Part shown: in pieces, positions 54,190-64,000 of the stretch | How the letters are laid out: each line of letters starts with the position of its first letter | Position numbering within the stretch: the first letter of the stretch is position 1 | Assembly: GCA_002633025.1 (NCBI GenBank) | Contig: NMRB01000638.1 | Span: 224,112-288,111, forward strand | Origin: Notospermus geniculatus | Lineage: Eukaryota; Nemertea; Pilidiophora; Heteronemertea; Lineidae | Length of the DNA stretch: 64,000 nt | Direction: 5' to 3' | Notes under the pieces: generated by a model | The model's input: the letters and a program-made list of their open reading frames with translations, nothing else | What the model was told of the DNA's origin: nothing | The model's database searches: none | Program-made: the position numbers and the translations under genes

Positions 54190-55081
54190 GGCCTACATGT
54201 GGAGTCCGATGACGAGGAAGCAACTGGGGAGGCAATCTAAAGCAGGCAATAGCAGATGAAACAAGCCTTTAAAGATCAATTTCAGTCCACACACTACCAA
54301 AAATCAAGGATCGGCCTTGTTGTATGGTTGTCAACACAGACGAGGAACACAGCCAGGAAGCCACTGGACAGCCATTGACCTCGATGTCAAAGGTCAAGGA
54401 GAATACTTTGACTCGTACGGTTTACCACCACTGACTTTAGTGGAAATGGATTTTATAATGCAACGCCTATTGTATAACCGTCAGTAGTGCACATACGCCC
54501 AAGTATCCGAAATGATATTGCAGGACACACATGCCAAAGCCCGGTGTGGTTAAAACGAGGCTAATGCATTATCCATTGAAAACAAGGCTCACTGCATGCA
54601 CTGTGACCAAGGTGGTTTACAATCCACGTTTTAGTGCAACCCAAGAAAACTCTGTACCGTATCCCAAACACTCTGTGCAAAAAAACCGGCCAATGCATTT
54701 TCCATTACAACATTGATTTCACAGTACACAGATGTTTTAGAATGTAGGCCTACATGTGGAGTCCGATGACGAGGAAGCAACTGGGGAGGCAATCTAAAGC
54801 AGGCAATAGCAGATGAAACAAGCCTTTAAAGATCAATTTCAGTCCACACACTACCAAAAATCAAATATCGGCCTTGTTGTATGGTTGTCAACGAAGACGA
54901 GGAACACAGCCAGGAAGCCACTGGACAGCCATTGACCTTGATGTCAATGGTCAAGGAGAATACTTTGACTCGTACGGTTTACCACCACTGCCTTTAGTGG
55001 AAATGGATTTTATAATGCAACGCCTATTGTATAACCGTCAGTAGTGCACATACGCCCAAGTATCCGAAATGATATTGCAGG
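54190..55081 (+). pseudogene. Duplicated relic of an adenain-type (Polinton-like) cysteine protease
   Basis: A segment of about 340 bp occurs twice in direct orientation (54190-54531 and 54748-55081, about 97% alike by eye). In one frame each copy contains GSHWTAIDLDV then GQGEYFDSYGLPP. This matches the catalytic His-Trp region and the Asp/Glu-containing FDSYG motif of adenovirus-type cysteine proteases carried by Polinton/Maverick and related eukaryotic elements. Stops and frame breaks surround the motif in both copies, and the later catalytic Cys region is not seen. This is therefore a broken fragment, not an active gene. The 216-base spacer has no clear homology. The origin from a Polinton rather than another element that uses this protease is inference. 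Confidence 0.6.
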
Positions 55082-55355
55082 ACTACACTGGAGCTCCACG
55101 CCAATTTGGCATGCATAACCAAAGTAGTGCGGGTTTGTAGAGCATGAATAAACTGTATAAAACACAATCGATGTCTTGTTTTATTCTTTTTGAATTGAAC
55201 TTTAGACGACGGAGGATCTCTGTGATACCATGTCTAGTCTGCGACTGAGCCCAGTCAAATTCAAAGTCACATTTGCGAATGTGGAAAAATATATACCCTA
55301 CTGGAGACTGATCCATGAACGAATTCATCGCCATATGCGTCAACAACAAAAGAAG

Positions 55356-55657
55356 ACCTACCGTATCGAACGCTGAAAAATGGTTGCCGGTAGTATCCTT
55401 ATTAAACTGTATAAGGAAACGTTCTCGCCATCTGAAGTTCATAGTCATCATGGAGAGCAGCAAAAGCATGCGTATTCCTGCAGATCTACTACACGACTTT
55501 TCTGGGCGTCGTTAGGGTGTAGTAGATTTGCAGGAACACGTCTGCTTTTGCTGCTCTCCATGATGACCATGAACTTCAGATGGAGAGAACGTTTCCTTAT
55601 ACAGTTTTAATAAGGATACTACCGGCATCCAGTTTTCAGCGTTCGATACGGTAGGTC
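55356..55657. mobile_element. Large inverted repeat with about 140-base arms
   Basis: cctaccgtatcgaacgctga, gtatccttattaaactgtat, cttcatagtcatcatggaga, gcagcaaaagca in the left arm are mirrored in order by the right arm (tgcttttgctgctctccatg, atacagttttaataaggata, cagcgttcgatacggtagg). The loop is about 30 bases (cgacttttctgggcgtcg), itself self-complementary. Confidence 0.85.
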
Positions 55658-56104
55658 ACGTTGTCCGGCCTAGGATTCCATGTACCATGTACTGATTCAA
55701 ATATCACCAAATATCTTCACAGAGATACACGATCTTTTTTCACAGAACATCATTTCTGCTTAATATACGAATTACAGTCGTCCATGAATAACCACTATAA
55801 TTCTCAATGCGATGAAGTGCCGTCAGAAAAAAATATTGGATGAGATACACTACAATAATCCAAGCAATCAACGCGTAAATCTCTCGGAAACCGTACAAGA
55901 TGATTCGTTTGGGGAGAGACAGTTGGTGTTCCCTATTCAAGTACGCGACGCGGCCGACGAATTGCAGTGGCTTCGTGTATGGCTATTACGGATTGAAATG
56001 AATATCTTTCTTTATCGGTCAGAGTCGCACACAGTTTCTGAACATTTATTAGAAAACGCGAACTCTTTCTACCAGACTGTTTTATCAAATGAATTGCAAG
56101 AAGC

Positions 56105-56260
56105 ACTAAACACGCGCAATATTATTGCACAACATGAGGCTCAAAATGGGCAATATTATTGCCAATTTTTCTTCTACCCATCATGCCAGGAGCACATGCC
56201 CCTATTTTGGGCCCTTTATTGTGCAAATTATATCTATCGTGTCTGGGCCGCTTTAGTGTG
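56105..56260. mobile_element. Palindromic MITE family H, copy 2
   Basis: gcaatattattgcacaacat, gaggctcaaaatgggcaata to gggccctttattgtgcaaat, with outer gggccgct. Related in inverted orientation to 38945-39102. It supplies the C-terminal half of the open frame that starts at 55812. Confidence 0.75.
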
Positions 56261-57529
56261 TGTATGTCATTTGATATAATGTACATGTACAAGTAGCTGC
56301 ATCTAGTACCACTTTTATAAAAATCCGTCCATGTCACCCTCTTCGTTGGTTGGTAATAATACCAGTGAGCTTATATGCTGGGCAAAAGCGACGAAAACAA
56401 CGACTGATTTGTCTTTCTACTTTAGTTCCTCCTTCCGAGTTCCCAACCGGAAAACGCTGCTGTCAGCAATGAACTCACCTCCTCGACACGATTTCAAGAT
56501 GGCGTTGGCGTACCGACGAATTGATGGATTTTAGTCACCGCCGCCATCTTGATCGAGTAGCAACCCTCCAAAGAATGTCACCGGGCCAATGACTTACCAA
56601 CTTCCGAGCAAAGCGAGTGTTCATCGTCCTTATCGCTATTATATAGCTAGTTGTATCTTATAACAAGCTTGTTAACTGAGAGACGCTGGGAAAAGCATGT
56701 TTGGCGTGTTTTCCGCAAAAAAGGGCCTAAATATTGGCCAGTGTTAACAACATTCATTTTTTATTGCCAACGATTGTTGTAAACTGATAGGTTGCAAAGT
56801 AGCCTACATGAGGACATTTTTAGTCGAAAAATGTCGTTCGAAAAATGTCGTTCCAGGCAAATATTGAATAAATTCTTTGATATTCATCTGAAAAAGTAAT
56901 ATTGAAATTTTGCCTGTTGTTTCGGAAGTAATTTGCTCAAAAGAAACGCCATGACGTCTTGTGATGGAAATGCAGAGAGAGTAAAGACTAGGAATTTATG
57001 CGTAAAATGGCTTGTGTATAGATTATGTCAGGATGTAGAACACACACCGCCTGGGTATTGACATAAAAAATCGTAACAGGAATTAGTTTCAACGCTTGAG
57101 CTATTAGATTTCAGTAGCAAGGGCGTTTTGGAGATCCCCTGTGTCGAATAAATTTTCGCACCGTTCATGAAATTCGTGATGAAAAAAATTCCGAACAGAC
57201 AATACAGCTTGCCATAGTAACGGTTAATTTAGAGTTATCCGACATGTATTTTTCTTTGCCGCGAAATAACAAATCCGCGTCCTGGGTGAGGAAATGAAAT
57301 TGGTTTCCGTTCGGCCACGCTGTAATGAACAGGATAACTGGGTCTAATCTTTGTTCTGATATTGCAACAAAAATCACCAGACTGTCTGAGGTGTGAGGCG
57401 GTTGATGTTACATGTATGGTACAATACAAGATACAGGACTGCTGACATGAAATTTGACATTTCTGTCTTCTTACTTTTAAAACTTGTAGAATCTCTTTAT
57501 CAGTTTTCATTGGTGTTCAGACAGTTTCA
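56261..57529. other. No gene seen
   Basis: Intergenic sequence without an identifiable exon or repeat family apart from isolated inverted words. Confidence 0.4.
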
Positions 57530-57645
57530 GGGCGAGTTTTCGGAAAGCCCCGAAAGTCCTAATCCCATTGCGCGGTGCTCTTTTCGATATCATCTAACAA
57601 TGGGGTTGGCGTTGTCGTTTCGGTGGGTTTGCGAAAAGTCAGTAC
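57530..57645. mobile_element. MITE family B, isolated copy
   Basis: gagttttcggaaagccccga, aagtcctaatcccattg to ggttggcgttgtcgtttcgg, tgggtttgcgaaaa. Same centre (cggtgctcttttcgatatca) as the cluster at 36936-37395. Confidence 0.75.
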
Positions 57646-58605
57646 TAGAGTACAGATTTCCCGAAAAGGCAACATACATGCACAAACTCTACACTTGTGA
57701 ATGTCTTTACCTAAAATACTCGTCCCATTGCTTCAACTTAATAATAAGTTATTTTTTACAACTGGCTTCAGAATGAAAATGAAAACATTGTATGAACACC
57801 AGGTGACCTGTTGTACACTTGAAGAAAAAATACTGTTGCTCCCAAAATCCTCAAAACGATATTTTCTCAATTTTAAACGCGCATTTATCAATACGTTGCC
57901 TGCTTAAAAAACGTATACATGTTTAAAAAGTTACAATATCCAGGAAGTATGTTTTTGTTTTTTAACCACGTTAAGGATTACAAGATCCCGTTCTTTTTTA
58001 GCGTGAGAGAACACTGATTTCACGATGGCAACACTAATGTGGTTTTGCAATCAACATTACGTCTAGCAACCAACATCCGACTTCTCTGACAGGATGGTCG
58101 CCGATCGACTGTTTTCTCTCCAAGGTAATGACAGCGGAACCTATTATGCTTCATTAGGTTCATGTCAATCTAGATCCCGTCTCTTCAGGGATGAAAATTT
58201 GCTCTTCGAAAGGTCACTGACGTTGGGAAAGACCTTTTTTAGATTTGAATAGACTGAGACGAGGCTGTGTGTACACTGACAACATCTTAACAACATCTCC
58301 CCACTTTTTTTAACAATACGTATACTAGTAGTATTCCTGAGCAACACGGTTTTTAGACCCTGTACTCACAGGCCAACAAATAGGAGCGACATTGAACAAC
58401 ATGTTCGAAAACATTTTTCCCCTCACATAGTGTACACAGACAACATTTGCCCAACATTGTGTTACTCAGAATTTAGGAAAATTGTTATTTTACAAGTAGC
58501 TCGAGGCGAGTCGGGATCTTAAAACATAAAATACGACTGACACATGATATTGTGCTGTCTGAATAATGGTACCTAGTCAACTGAAACACATAATGGTACC
58601 ATTGA

Positions 58606-58826
58606 CAGGGGCGTAGCTAGCGGGGGCAGGAGGCAACCCCCCCCCCCCCCNCGGGGAAAATGCATCTGATATGTTCGATGTTTGATAATTAATTGAATCT
58701 GAGAAAACGTAGATTTTCAATTTTTTCGTTTCCGGGGGAGGACTCCCAGGCCCCTCTTCGGCTTCGCCCTCCAGACTCAATCAATTTTGTCCCCCCCCCC
58801 GGCCATAAAAGCTAGCTACACCCCTG
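58606..58826. mobile_element. MITE with caggggcgtagctagc ends
   Basis: Left caggggcgtagctagc; right gctagctacacccctg. The interior has poly-C/G runs, one broken by the single N at 58651. A half-element with the same gtcgctagctttttt logic is at 33040-33130. Confidence 0.8.
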
Positions 58827-59079
58827 ATTGATATACAAACAACAAACCACAGTTGAGTTTCTGTTGATTTATTATATTGGTGTACAGAGTGATATTTCTT
58901 TTTCGTTGTTCTGAAAGTGCTTCATGAAGGTGCAATCCAAACAGCAACAACATCAACCATTTTCTAAAGTAGTCATCCATTACTTGATAAGGCAAAAATA
59001 ACCAGAATCAAGGAAGTACCGAGTAACACCCGACTGCAATATTCTGCCCCTTATACGGCAGTATGTGACCTCCATATTA

Positions 59080-59335
59080 CTAACACCATTTGACCAGCTT
59101 GCCCCTCTGTGACATCCAGTAAGCCTCGGCCTACGCACGCGGTTACACCATTTGACCAGCTTGCCCCTCTGTGACATCCAGTAAGCCTCGATCGGCCTAC
59201 GCACGCGGTTACACCATTTGACCAGCTTGCCCCTCTGTGACATCCAGTAAGCCTCGGCCTACGCACGCGGTTCACCATTTGACCAGCTTGCCCCTGTGAC
59301 ATCAAGTAAGCCTAGGCCTACGCACGCGGTTATTT
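59080..59335. repeat. Tandem repeat, four units of about 60-65 bp
   Basis: Units: accatttgaccagcttgccc, ctctgtgacatccagtaagc, ctcggcctacgcacgcggtt. Nearly identical, some with a 4-base insertion (gatc). Frames on the minus strand (MSQRGKLVKWCNRVRRP) reflect the repeat, not a gene. Confidence 0.9.
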
Positions 59336-60339
59336 GATCGGCGTGTTGGGACAGGGAACATGGGTATTGATCGTTGTATCACTTCCTTACATTCATCTCT
59401 TGTGCGTGTCTGGTACCTGAAAAAGAACACATCAACACAACAATTAAATGAGAACGAAGACAAAGGTGACAAGAGAATGAATTATCAAAAAGTACATACT
59501 GTGTATAAAAGGAGGAATTGGTCGCCTTGATCAACAAGTTCTAGCGCTGTATTGTTGTGGCCAGTCGACAAGTGCAGATGATAGGCCTACTTTCAGATAT
59601 ATAACTGTATGTTGAAGACACTCACGACTAAAGCAGTTCCATTGCTGGGTATTTTTCTCCGACGGTGTCCACTCTCCAGCAAATAGAACTGCACTCTGTA
59701 GCAGCAGCACTAACGTATAGCGACACTCCCTTTCAGCCTCGACGTATCCAACTTTCTGACATGCAATCGAGTTATTCGATAAGGTTCATCTGTCTCCTTC
59801 CGGTGTGTGCAATAGTGTATAGGTTTTCAAAAGATATGATGTGGCTGTTTTCGGCGGAGATCATGCTTTCTTTATCCTGTTATGCAAATCCTCAATATCA
59901 TATACATGTAGGAGCGTCAGCTACTCTGTTGAATATGATATTTCGTTCGTGTTAAAGCTAGTCCTGCATACAGTTGTCGATGACGTTTTGGGCTGAGGAG
60001 CAACAACCATTTATAGGACGTATTTCAGGTGAGGTGAAGATTGAATACCAAAGGCTTCATCTCTAGGCACCTGACGAATTGGTTGTCATCGAATCTAATT
60101 TTACCACCGATAATGAATTCTACATGTACCTTTAGTTTCAGCACGTTCTATACGTCATGTTCATGTTTCGGAGGTTTCAATGTCTGGAGCCATGGACAGC
60201 AGACAGTATCGACAAGGAATCGACGTCTTCGGGCGAAGGACCTGTTCGTCTCCGTTTCAAATATTATGACTGAATCGTGCGTCTCTGACATCAAACGTGA
60301 AAGATAATGGTAGTAAGTGGCGTACCATTCGCCTTGTTC
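59336..60339. other. No supported gene
   Basis: Open frames at 59665-59955 and 60041-60307 have no recognisable domain. Could contain untranslated or regulatory sequence of the possible PAN-domain gene that follows. Confidence 0.35.
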
Positions 60340-60566
60340 ACATTGGTACTAAAGGAGAAAACGTCGTTCAGCAAGCTTCTCGTGGACGTGAAAGCCAAAT
60401 CACTTCTTCAATGTGCAAGGCTATGTAGCATTCTCGATAACTGTGCATTATATTTATATGATGAACAACAACCTCATAACTGCAGAGCAGGGAACCAAAA
60501 TTTCGAATGTGGTCGACTGGGAAAGAATGGCGTGACTACCCAGCGCCTTCTCTGGACTAGGCAGGT
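60340..60566 (+). CDS. Possible PAN/apple-type domain exon
   Basis: The frame 60307-60642 contains KSLLQCARLCSILDNCALYL, DEQQPHNC and FECGRL. The spacing C-x3-C-x5-C, then an aromatic/hydrophobic stretch and a later Cys, resembles the central part of PAN/apple domains in secreted adhesion or protease proteins. A donor (AGGCAG|GTAACC) fits after LLWTRQ, near 60566. The acceptor is unclear: a weak candidate is ggtactaaag|GAG near 60352, and an in-frame ATG at 60307 gives only a poor signal peptide. Neighbouring exons were not found. Assignment is tentative. Confidence 0.35.
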
Positions 60567-60642
60567 AACCGCCACAAATACAAAATGTAGGCCTACTTTC
60601 TTCCTCCGAATCCATGAAACACTAATGAGTCAATCTGCATAG

Positions 60643-61070
60643 ACGTTAAACTCGCTCTCGTTCAGTGCACAGTCTGGTAATCTGATCTAGTCTTGGTATG
60701 TAGGATTATGTTGGGTTAAAATATTATTTTTGAGGCCTTTTTTCCATTACCATTTTTTGTTATTCTATTCCATGGACTTTGTCCTTTGAATGTATTATTC
60801 TTTATGCTGCTGCCAAGTTTTAATCAAGAATGACAATGGAACTTAAAGGGACCAACTTCGGTTTTCATTGCAATAGGCCACATTTTGTTATATCTTCTAC
60901 TGTTTCTGCTGTATCGTCTCCTATTTCTCTCCTGTTTCGTTCTTGTACAACTATGACAAATTTTATTCACCAATTGTATGAGGTAATTCCGGTATTTAAC
61001 GAAATATGTTGCACAGTTTTGTCTGCTTGACTTGTTTATCAAATATAAGAGCGATAACAAAATTAGGTGT
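60643..61070. other. No gene seen
   Basis: AT-rich sequence with no exon. Confidence 0.4.
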
Positions 61071-61325
61071 CACTGAAAAACTCTGCTTCATCAAAATGAC
61101 GAACTTACATGTAGGTTCGTTTTCCATTGTCACCAAACTGAGTATCTAATTCGTCAAAATGACAAGTCCACGTTCGTCATTTTGTTGAACCCTTGTTTAT
61201 GTTCGTCAAGGGTTCGTCAAAATGACGAACGTGAACTTGTCATTTTGACGAATTAGATACACAGTTTGGTGATAATGGAAAACGAACCTAAGTTCGTCAT
61301 TTTGATGAAGCAGAGTTTTTCAGTG
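61071..61325. mobile_element. 255-bp palindromic element of gttcgtcattttga words
   Basis: Outer arms cactgaaaaactctgcttca, tcaaaatgacgaactta and agttcgtcattttgatgaag, cagagtttttcagtg are mirrored. Inner arms (atctaattcgtcaaaatgac / gtcattttgacgaattagat) pair as well, so almost the whole element folds on itself. Confidence 0.9.
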
Positions 61326-62155
61326 TTCCGTAGACAAGCACACAAAATAATGTTTTCCTTCAAATATGATTTGATTGTTGCGAACTATGACTGAAAATAT
61401 ACGACCAAATTTTGCTCTGAATGTAGTTCCATTAACCGTACTAGCATATTGACCCGTGGCGAGCACATTTTGAGGGAGTTAGTTTGTCTAGAATATTCTG
61501 TGGTAGAGGGTCTGTTGCTTTATTGATGAGTTTATTTGGAGAGGGGTAGTTTATTAATTTATTAATCGTTAACCTTGAAATCCATGAGCAGTCAGGAGTT
61601 TTGACTTTCTAAACAGCAGCATCACATCTGGTTTATTACACGATCAGCCTAATCTCCAGGCTAATGCCAAGGTGACCCAGATTCATGATAGCTAGGTTCA
61701 CATGCGTCCCACCGTGTATCTGTAGTAGGTCACTGCCATTCTTGTAGATGGCAGCCACCACACATCTGATTTTCTCTCTTTTTCATACAAATAATCACTT
61801 CATTTAAAACCAAAATGCCGTAAGGGCACTCTCCTCATATTGTACTGTACACAGAGGCCGCTGTTTGTAGGCTTCAAGCCCTAACGAAGGAGGAGATCGG
61901 GCAGAGAGTCCAGTCCACCGTAACTGTCTACAGTCATTACATAGCAAGGTACATGTATAGCAGATAACACTAACAGGTCAACTCAGGTTGATAACAAAAT
62001 CCAACATGGCTACTGTCCATTATACATGTAGTATAGATGCCCGACGAGAGGTCAGCCTTTTGGTATAGGACATGGGTTTCCCTTGTGCTGAACAAATAGT
62101 GAATATCATGAAATTCTAACGTATAATGACACCTGTCTTCACCTTGACTCACAGA
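61326..62155. other. No gene seen
   Basis: Upstream region of the long ORF at 62273. No repeat family shared with the rest of the window was noticed. Confidence 0.4.
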
Positions 62156-62272
62156 TGAGAAACTACAGATTTTACAGACAAAGGAAAATTGACGGATATT
62201 TTTCTTGGTGGTCAGTGTACGGTGAAAATACACTTTCAGAGTAAAATAGCGGCTGTTATCCTTGTACGTTAC

Positions 62273-63340
62273 ATGTTCAATAAAAAGATATTTTCCAGTC
62301 TGGAAGAAAATGTTGTCGTTTGCATCCAAGCCCAAAAAAATGGCCATTCTGTTTACCAACAAATACGTGCATATCGTTTTGCGTGCGGTGAAAAGACAAA
62401 TCTAGCATACATAGCGGGGGACTATGAAGATGATGTTATTGGTATTTGTAGTGAGACTGGTAGCGTACTATCAATAACAACTCGCCAATTGAAGGCGTAT
62501 ATCTTTGACGTAAATAATAAAAAAAAGAGAGAAATCATGCTGCCGTATGATGAACTGAAATGGCAGCTTAATTGCAAAAGCTGCGAACCGAAAAGAGAAT
62601 TTATCTTTCTACAACTTCTTTTTTGTGGTGGGTACGCTGTTTTACAGCACAATACTCTGCAAACCTCAAGGAAACAAATGAAGAAGTTGATTGGTCAGTC
62701 TCTGTACAAATTAAAGCCAAACATTTTCAATATTCAGCTTCAATATATACAAAGACTGAACATTCGAACGCATGTATCTGTCATTTCGTTACACTCACTC
62801 GATCGCCGCTTCTACGAAAAAACAGGGCGCGTTCCTCGTTATTCTATTGACCTTCGGAGGGAGTCTGGAAAATGCCATTTGTTATGTGACGAGTGTGGCA
62901 AACCTTATGTGTTATATCACAAGAAACAAAACATGGTGGTCGAACACATGTATTTTGCAGCAAATGATTCTCTACCGAGGCATTCTACTCGCGTTCTACT
63001 GAAAACCTTGTCTATTCCGAACATTGGAACTGCGTTTTTGCCGGGGGAAATTTGCGAACTTGTTGCAGGAGAGATTTTGGTTCACTGCCCCAAAAAGGGC
63101 TTCTCAATGTATGCAGGCTATCGAAACACTTACATCTCTTCTCTCGCCAAGGTAGATTCAAGATCGCATGGAAAGCATATTTCACAAACATACAGGTATA
63201 GCCTACGTCTCGTAAAAACAATACTTGGTGGTTATTACGTGTTTATTGACAAACAGTGGAACCTTTTTGCTTGGCCGAGGCGTGGCCATTTTAAACAAAA
63301 AAAGACCTTTCTTCTTATTTTCAAAAAAACGTTACTGTGA
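62273..63340 (+). CDS. Unrecognised long open frame (355 residues)
   Basis: A continuous frame runs from just after a stop at 62156 to TGA at 63340. The first ATG in frame is at 62273. An exon starting after an acceptor-like tttacag at 62171-62177 is an alternative, so it could be a terminal exon. The product is basic and beta-rich in appearance, with VVVCIQAQKNGHSVYQQIRA, a DYEDDVIGIC stretch and a possible zinc-binding or structural cysteine group (CHLLCDECGKPYVLYHKK). Late hydrophobic/aromatic strings (GEILVHCPKKGFSMYAGY, GGYYVFIDKQWNLFAW) recall blades of a beta-propeller. I cannot assign a family, and no signal peptide or clear membrane segment is visible. Its length, lack of internal stops and lack of internal repeats are what favour it being real. 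A domesticated or degraded mobile-element ORF is equally possible. Confidence 0.4.
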   Translation: MFNKKIFSSLEENVVVCIQAQKNGHSVYQQIRAYRFACGEKTNLAYIAGDYEDDVIGICSETGSVLSITTRQLKAYIFDVNNKKKREIMLPYDELKWQLNCKSCEPKREFIFLQLLFCGGYAVLQHNTLQTSRKQMKKLIGQSLYKLKPNIFNIQLQYIQRLNIRTHVSVISLHSLDRRFYEKTGRVPRYSIDLRRESGKCHLLCDECGKPYVLYHKKQNMVVEHMYFAANDSLPRHSTRVLLKTLSIPNIGTAFLPGEICELVAGEILVHCPKKGFSMYAGYRNTYISSLAKVDSRSHGKHISQTYRYSLRLVKTILGGYYVFIDKQWNLFAWPRRGHFKQKKTFLLIFKKTLL

Positions 63341-63671
63341 ATCGAAATTTACCCGTTTATCCTTTCAGCAGCTAGTTCCAATTGTTGTTTATTTAGAGTG
63401 TGATGGTGCAGTTTAACATAATGTGCAGGGAAAAATATCTTCCCACAGGAGGAAAGCACACGTACAAACAAGCACAGCATTGAACGTCCCCCGTCGTTCC
63501 GGGTTGAAGTCCGACGGTTGTGTATTTTGAAGATTTACGTTTTGTAGGGGGATTGATGGCAGAGAGTTTCAGTTGAGAATAAGACTTGAATGATTCATTT
63601 ACGCTGCACACCTTTGGCTCATCATACATTGTATGTAAGTGATGGCTGGTATTCGTAAAAGCTGGCAAATA
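63341..63671. other. No gene seen
   Basis: 3' flank of the long ORF, up to the MITE at the window end. Confidence 0.4.
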
Positions 63672-64000
63672 GGGAGTTTTAGCAAATCTGACGAAAAACG
63701 AAGTACGAAATACGAAATTGGACGTCATACCTATGACGTAATGTACTTCAGGAAATGGTTGGTATCACAAATATCGCCTGCTGCAAGAGCGTCTTTTAGC
63801 GTATGACGTTAGAACGACAGAGGTACGGTGTATATTAAACTTTGAAATTTACCTTTCGTTTCCACTTCGTTGATACGAATTGAAAATTTAAAAATTCAAG
63901 ATGCGCCATAACTCTTTCGATCTTACATGACATGCTAAAAGACGCACTGGCATGAGGGACATTTGTGGTACCAACCATTTCCTGAAATACATTACGTCAT
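63672..64000. mobile_element. MITE family C, copy running off the window
   Basis: gggagttttagcaaatctga, cgaaaaacgaagtacgaaat through ccaaccatttcctgaaatac, attacgtcat, colinear with 22102-22478. Only the final right arm is beyond the edge. Confidence 0.88.

Noticed and set aside
55812-56279. 155-codon frame as a gene
   Set aside because: Its C-terminal third lies in MITE family H and the rest has no homology or splice support.
58980-59305. Repetitive minus-strand protein (SQRGKLVKWCNRVRRP repeats)
   Set aside because: Direct product of four 60-65-bp tandem units; no other coding evidence.

Overview
This is animal genomic DNA from a draft assembly. It has intron-rich genes with GT-AG introns, a 5'UTR intron, and an intronless-CDS GPCR. 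It also holds three runs of N (11080-11804, 23573-23983, 42929-43005) and three isolated single Ns (26404, 49177, 58651). The very frequent palindromic words ACATGTAC and TAGGCCTA, many short palindromic DNA elements, tRNA-derived SINEs, a kainate-type glutamate receptor and a lineage-specific GPCR together suggest a marine invertebrate deuterostome (echinoderm, hemichordate or cephalochordate). This is inference; no organism-specific marker is present.

Layout. (1) 0.8-10.1 kb holds a head-to-head housekeeping pair. The first coding exon of SMNDC1/SPF30 (spliceosome assembly) is on the minus strand. A complete ten-exon GTF2H4/p52 (TFIIH, transcription and nucleotide excision repair) is on the plus strand, with introns full of SINEs, satellites and a 1.4-kb interspersed repeat. 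(2) 13.7-16.9 kb holds a three-exon minus-strand gene, reconstructed here from phase-compatible exons, for a 169-residue predicted secreted protein that I do not recognise. (3) 19.2-25.5 kb holds an ionotropic glutamate receptor of kainate-like build. It has no amino-terminal domain, and its pore and gate motifs are divergent; one exon is partly lost in an N gap and the last exon was not found. (4) 28.1-29.2 kb holds a class A GPCR on the minus strand, followed by a 1.2-kb 39-bp-type minisatellite. (5) 33.6-44.1 kb holds two convergent chymotrypsin-fold serine protease paralogues with identical intron phases. The plus-strand copy is complete and has a very acidic propeptide. The minus-strand copy lacks the exon that should carry the catalytic histidine. 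(6) 48.0-49.2 kb holds two ShKT-domain exons on the minus strand, cut by a single N that joins onto a repeat unit also found 7 kb away. (7) 49-64 kb is gene-poor. It contains palindromes, minisatellites, a duplicated relic of an adenain-type cysteine protease (Polinton-like), a possible PAN/apple exon and an unrecognised long ORF at 62.3-63.3 kb.

There is no operon-like logic. The functional links visible are the SMNDC1/GTF2H4 possible shared promoter region, the protease inverted duplication, and an accessory/secreted flavour (proteases, ShKT, PAN, GPCR, atypical glutamate receptor) in the remaining genes. About ten families of short inverted-repeat elements account for most of the intergenic and intronic sequence, and many of the short open frames in the window lie inside them.
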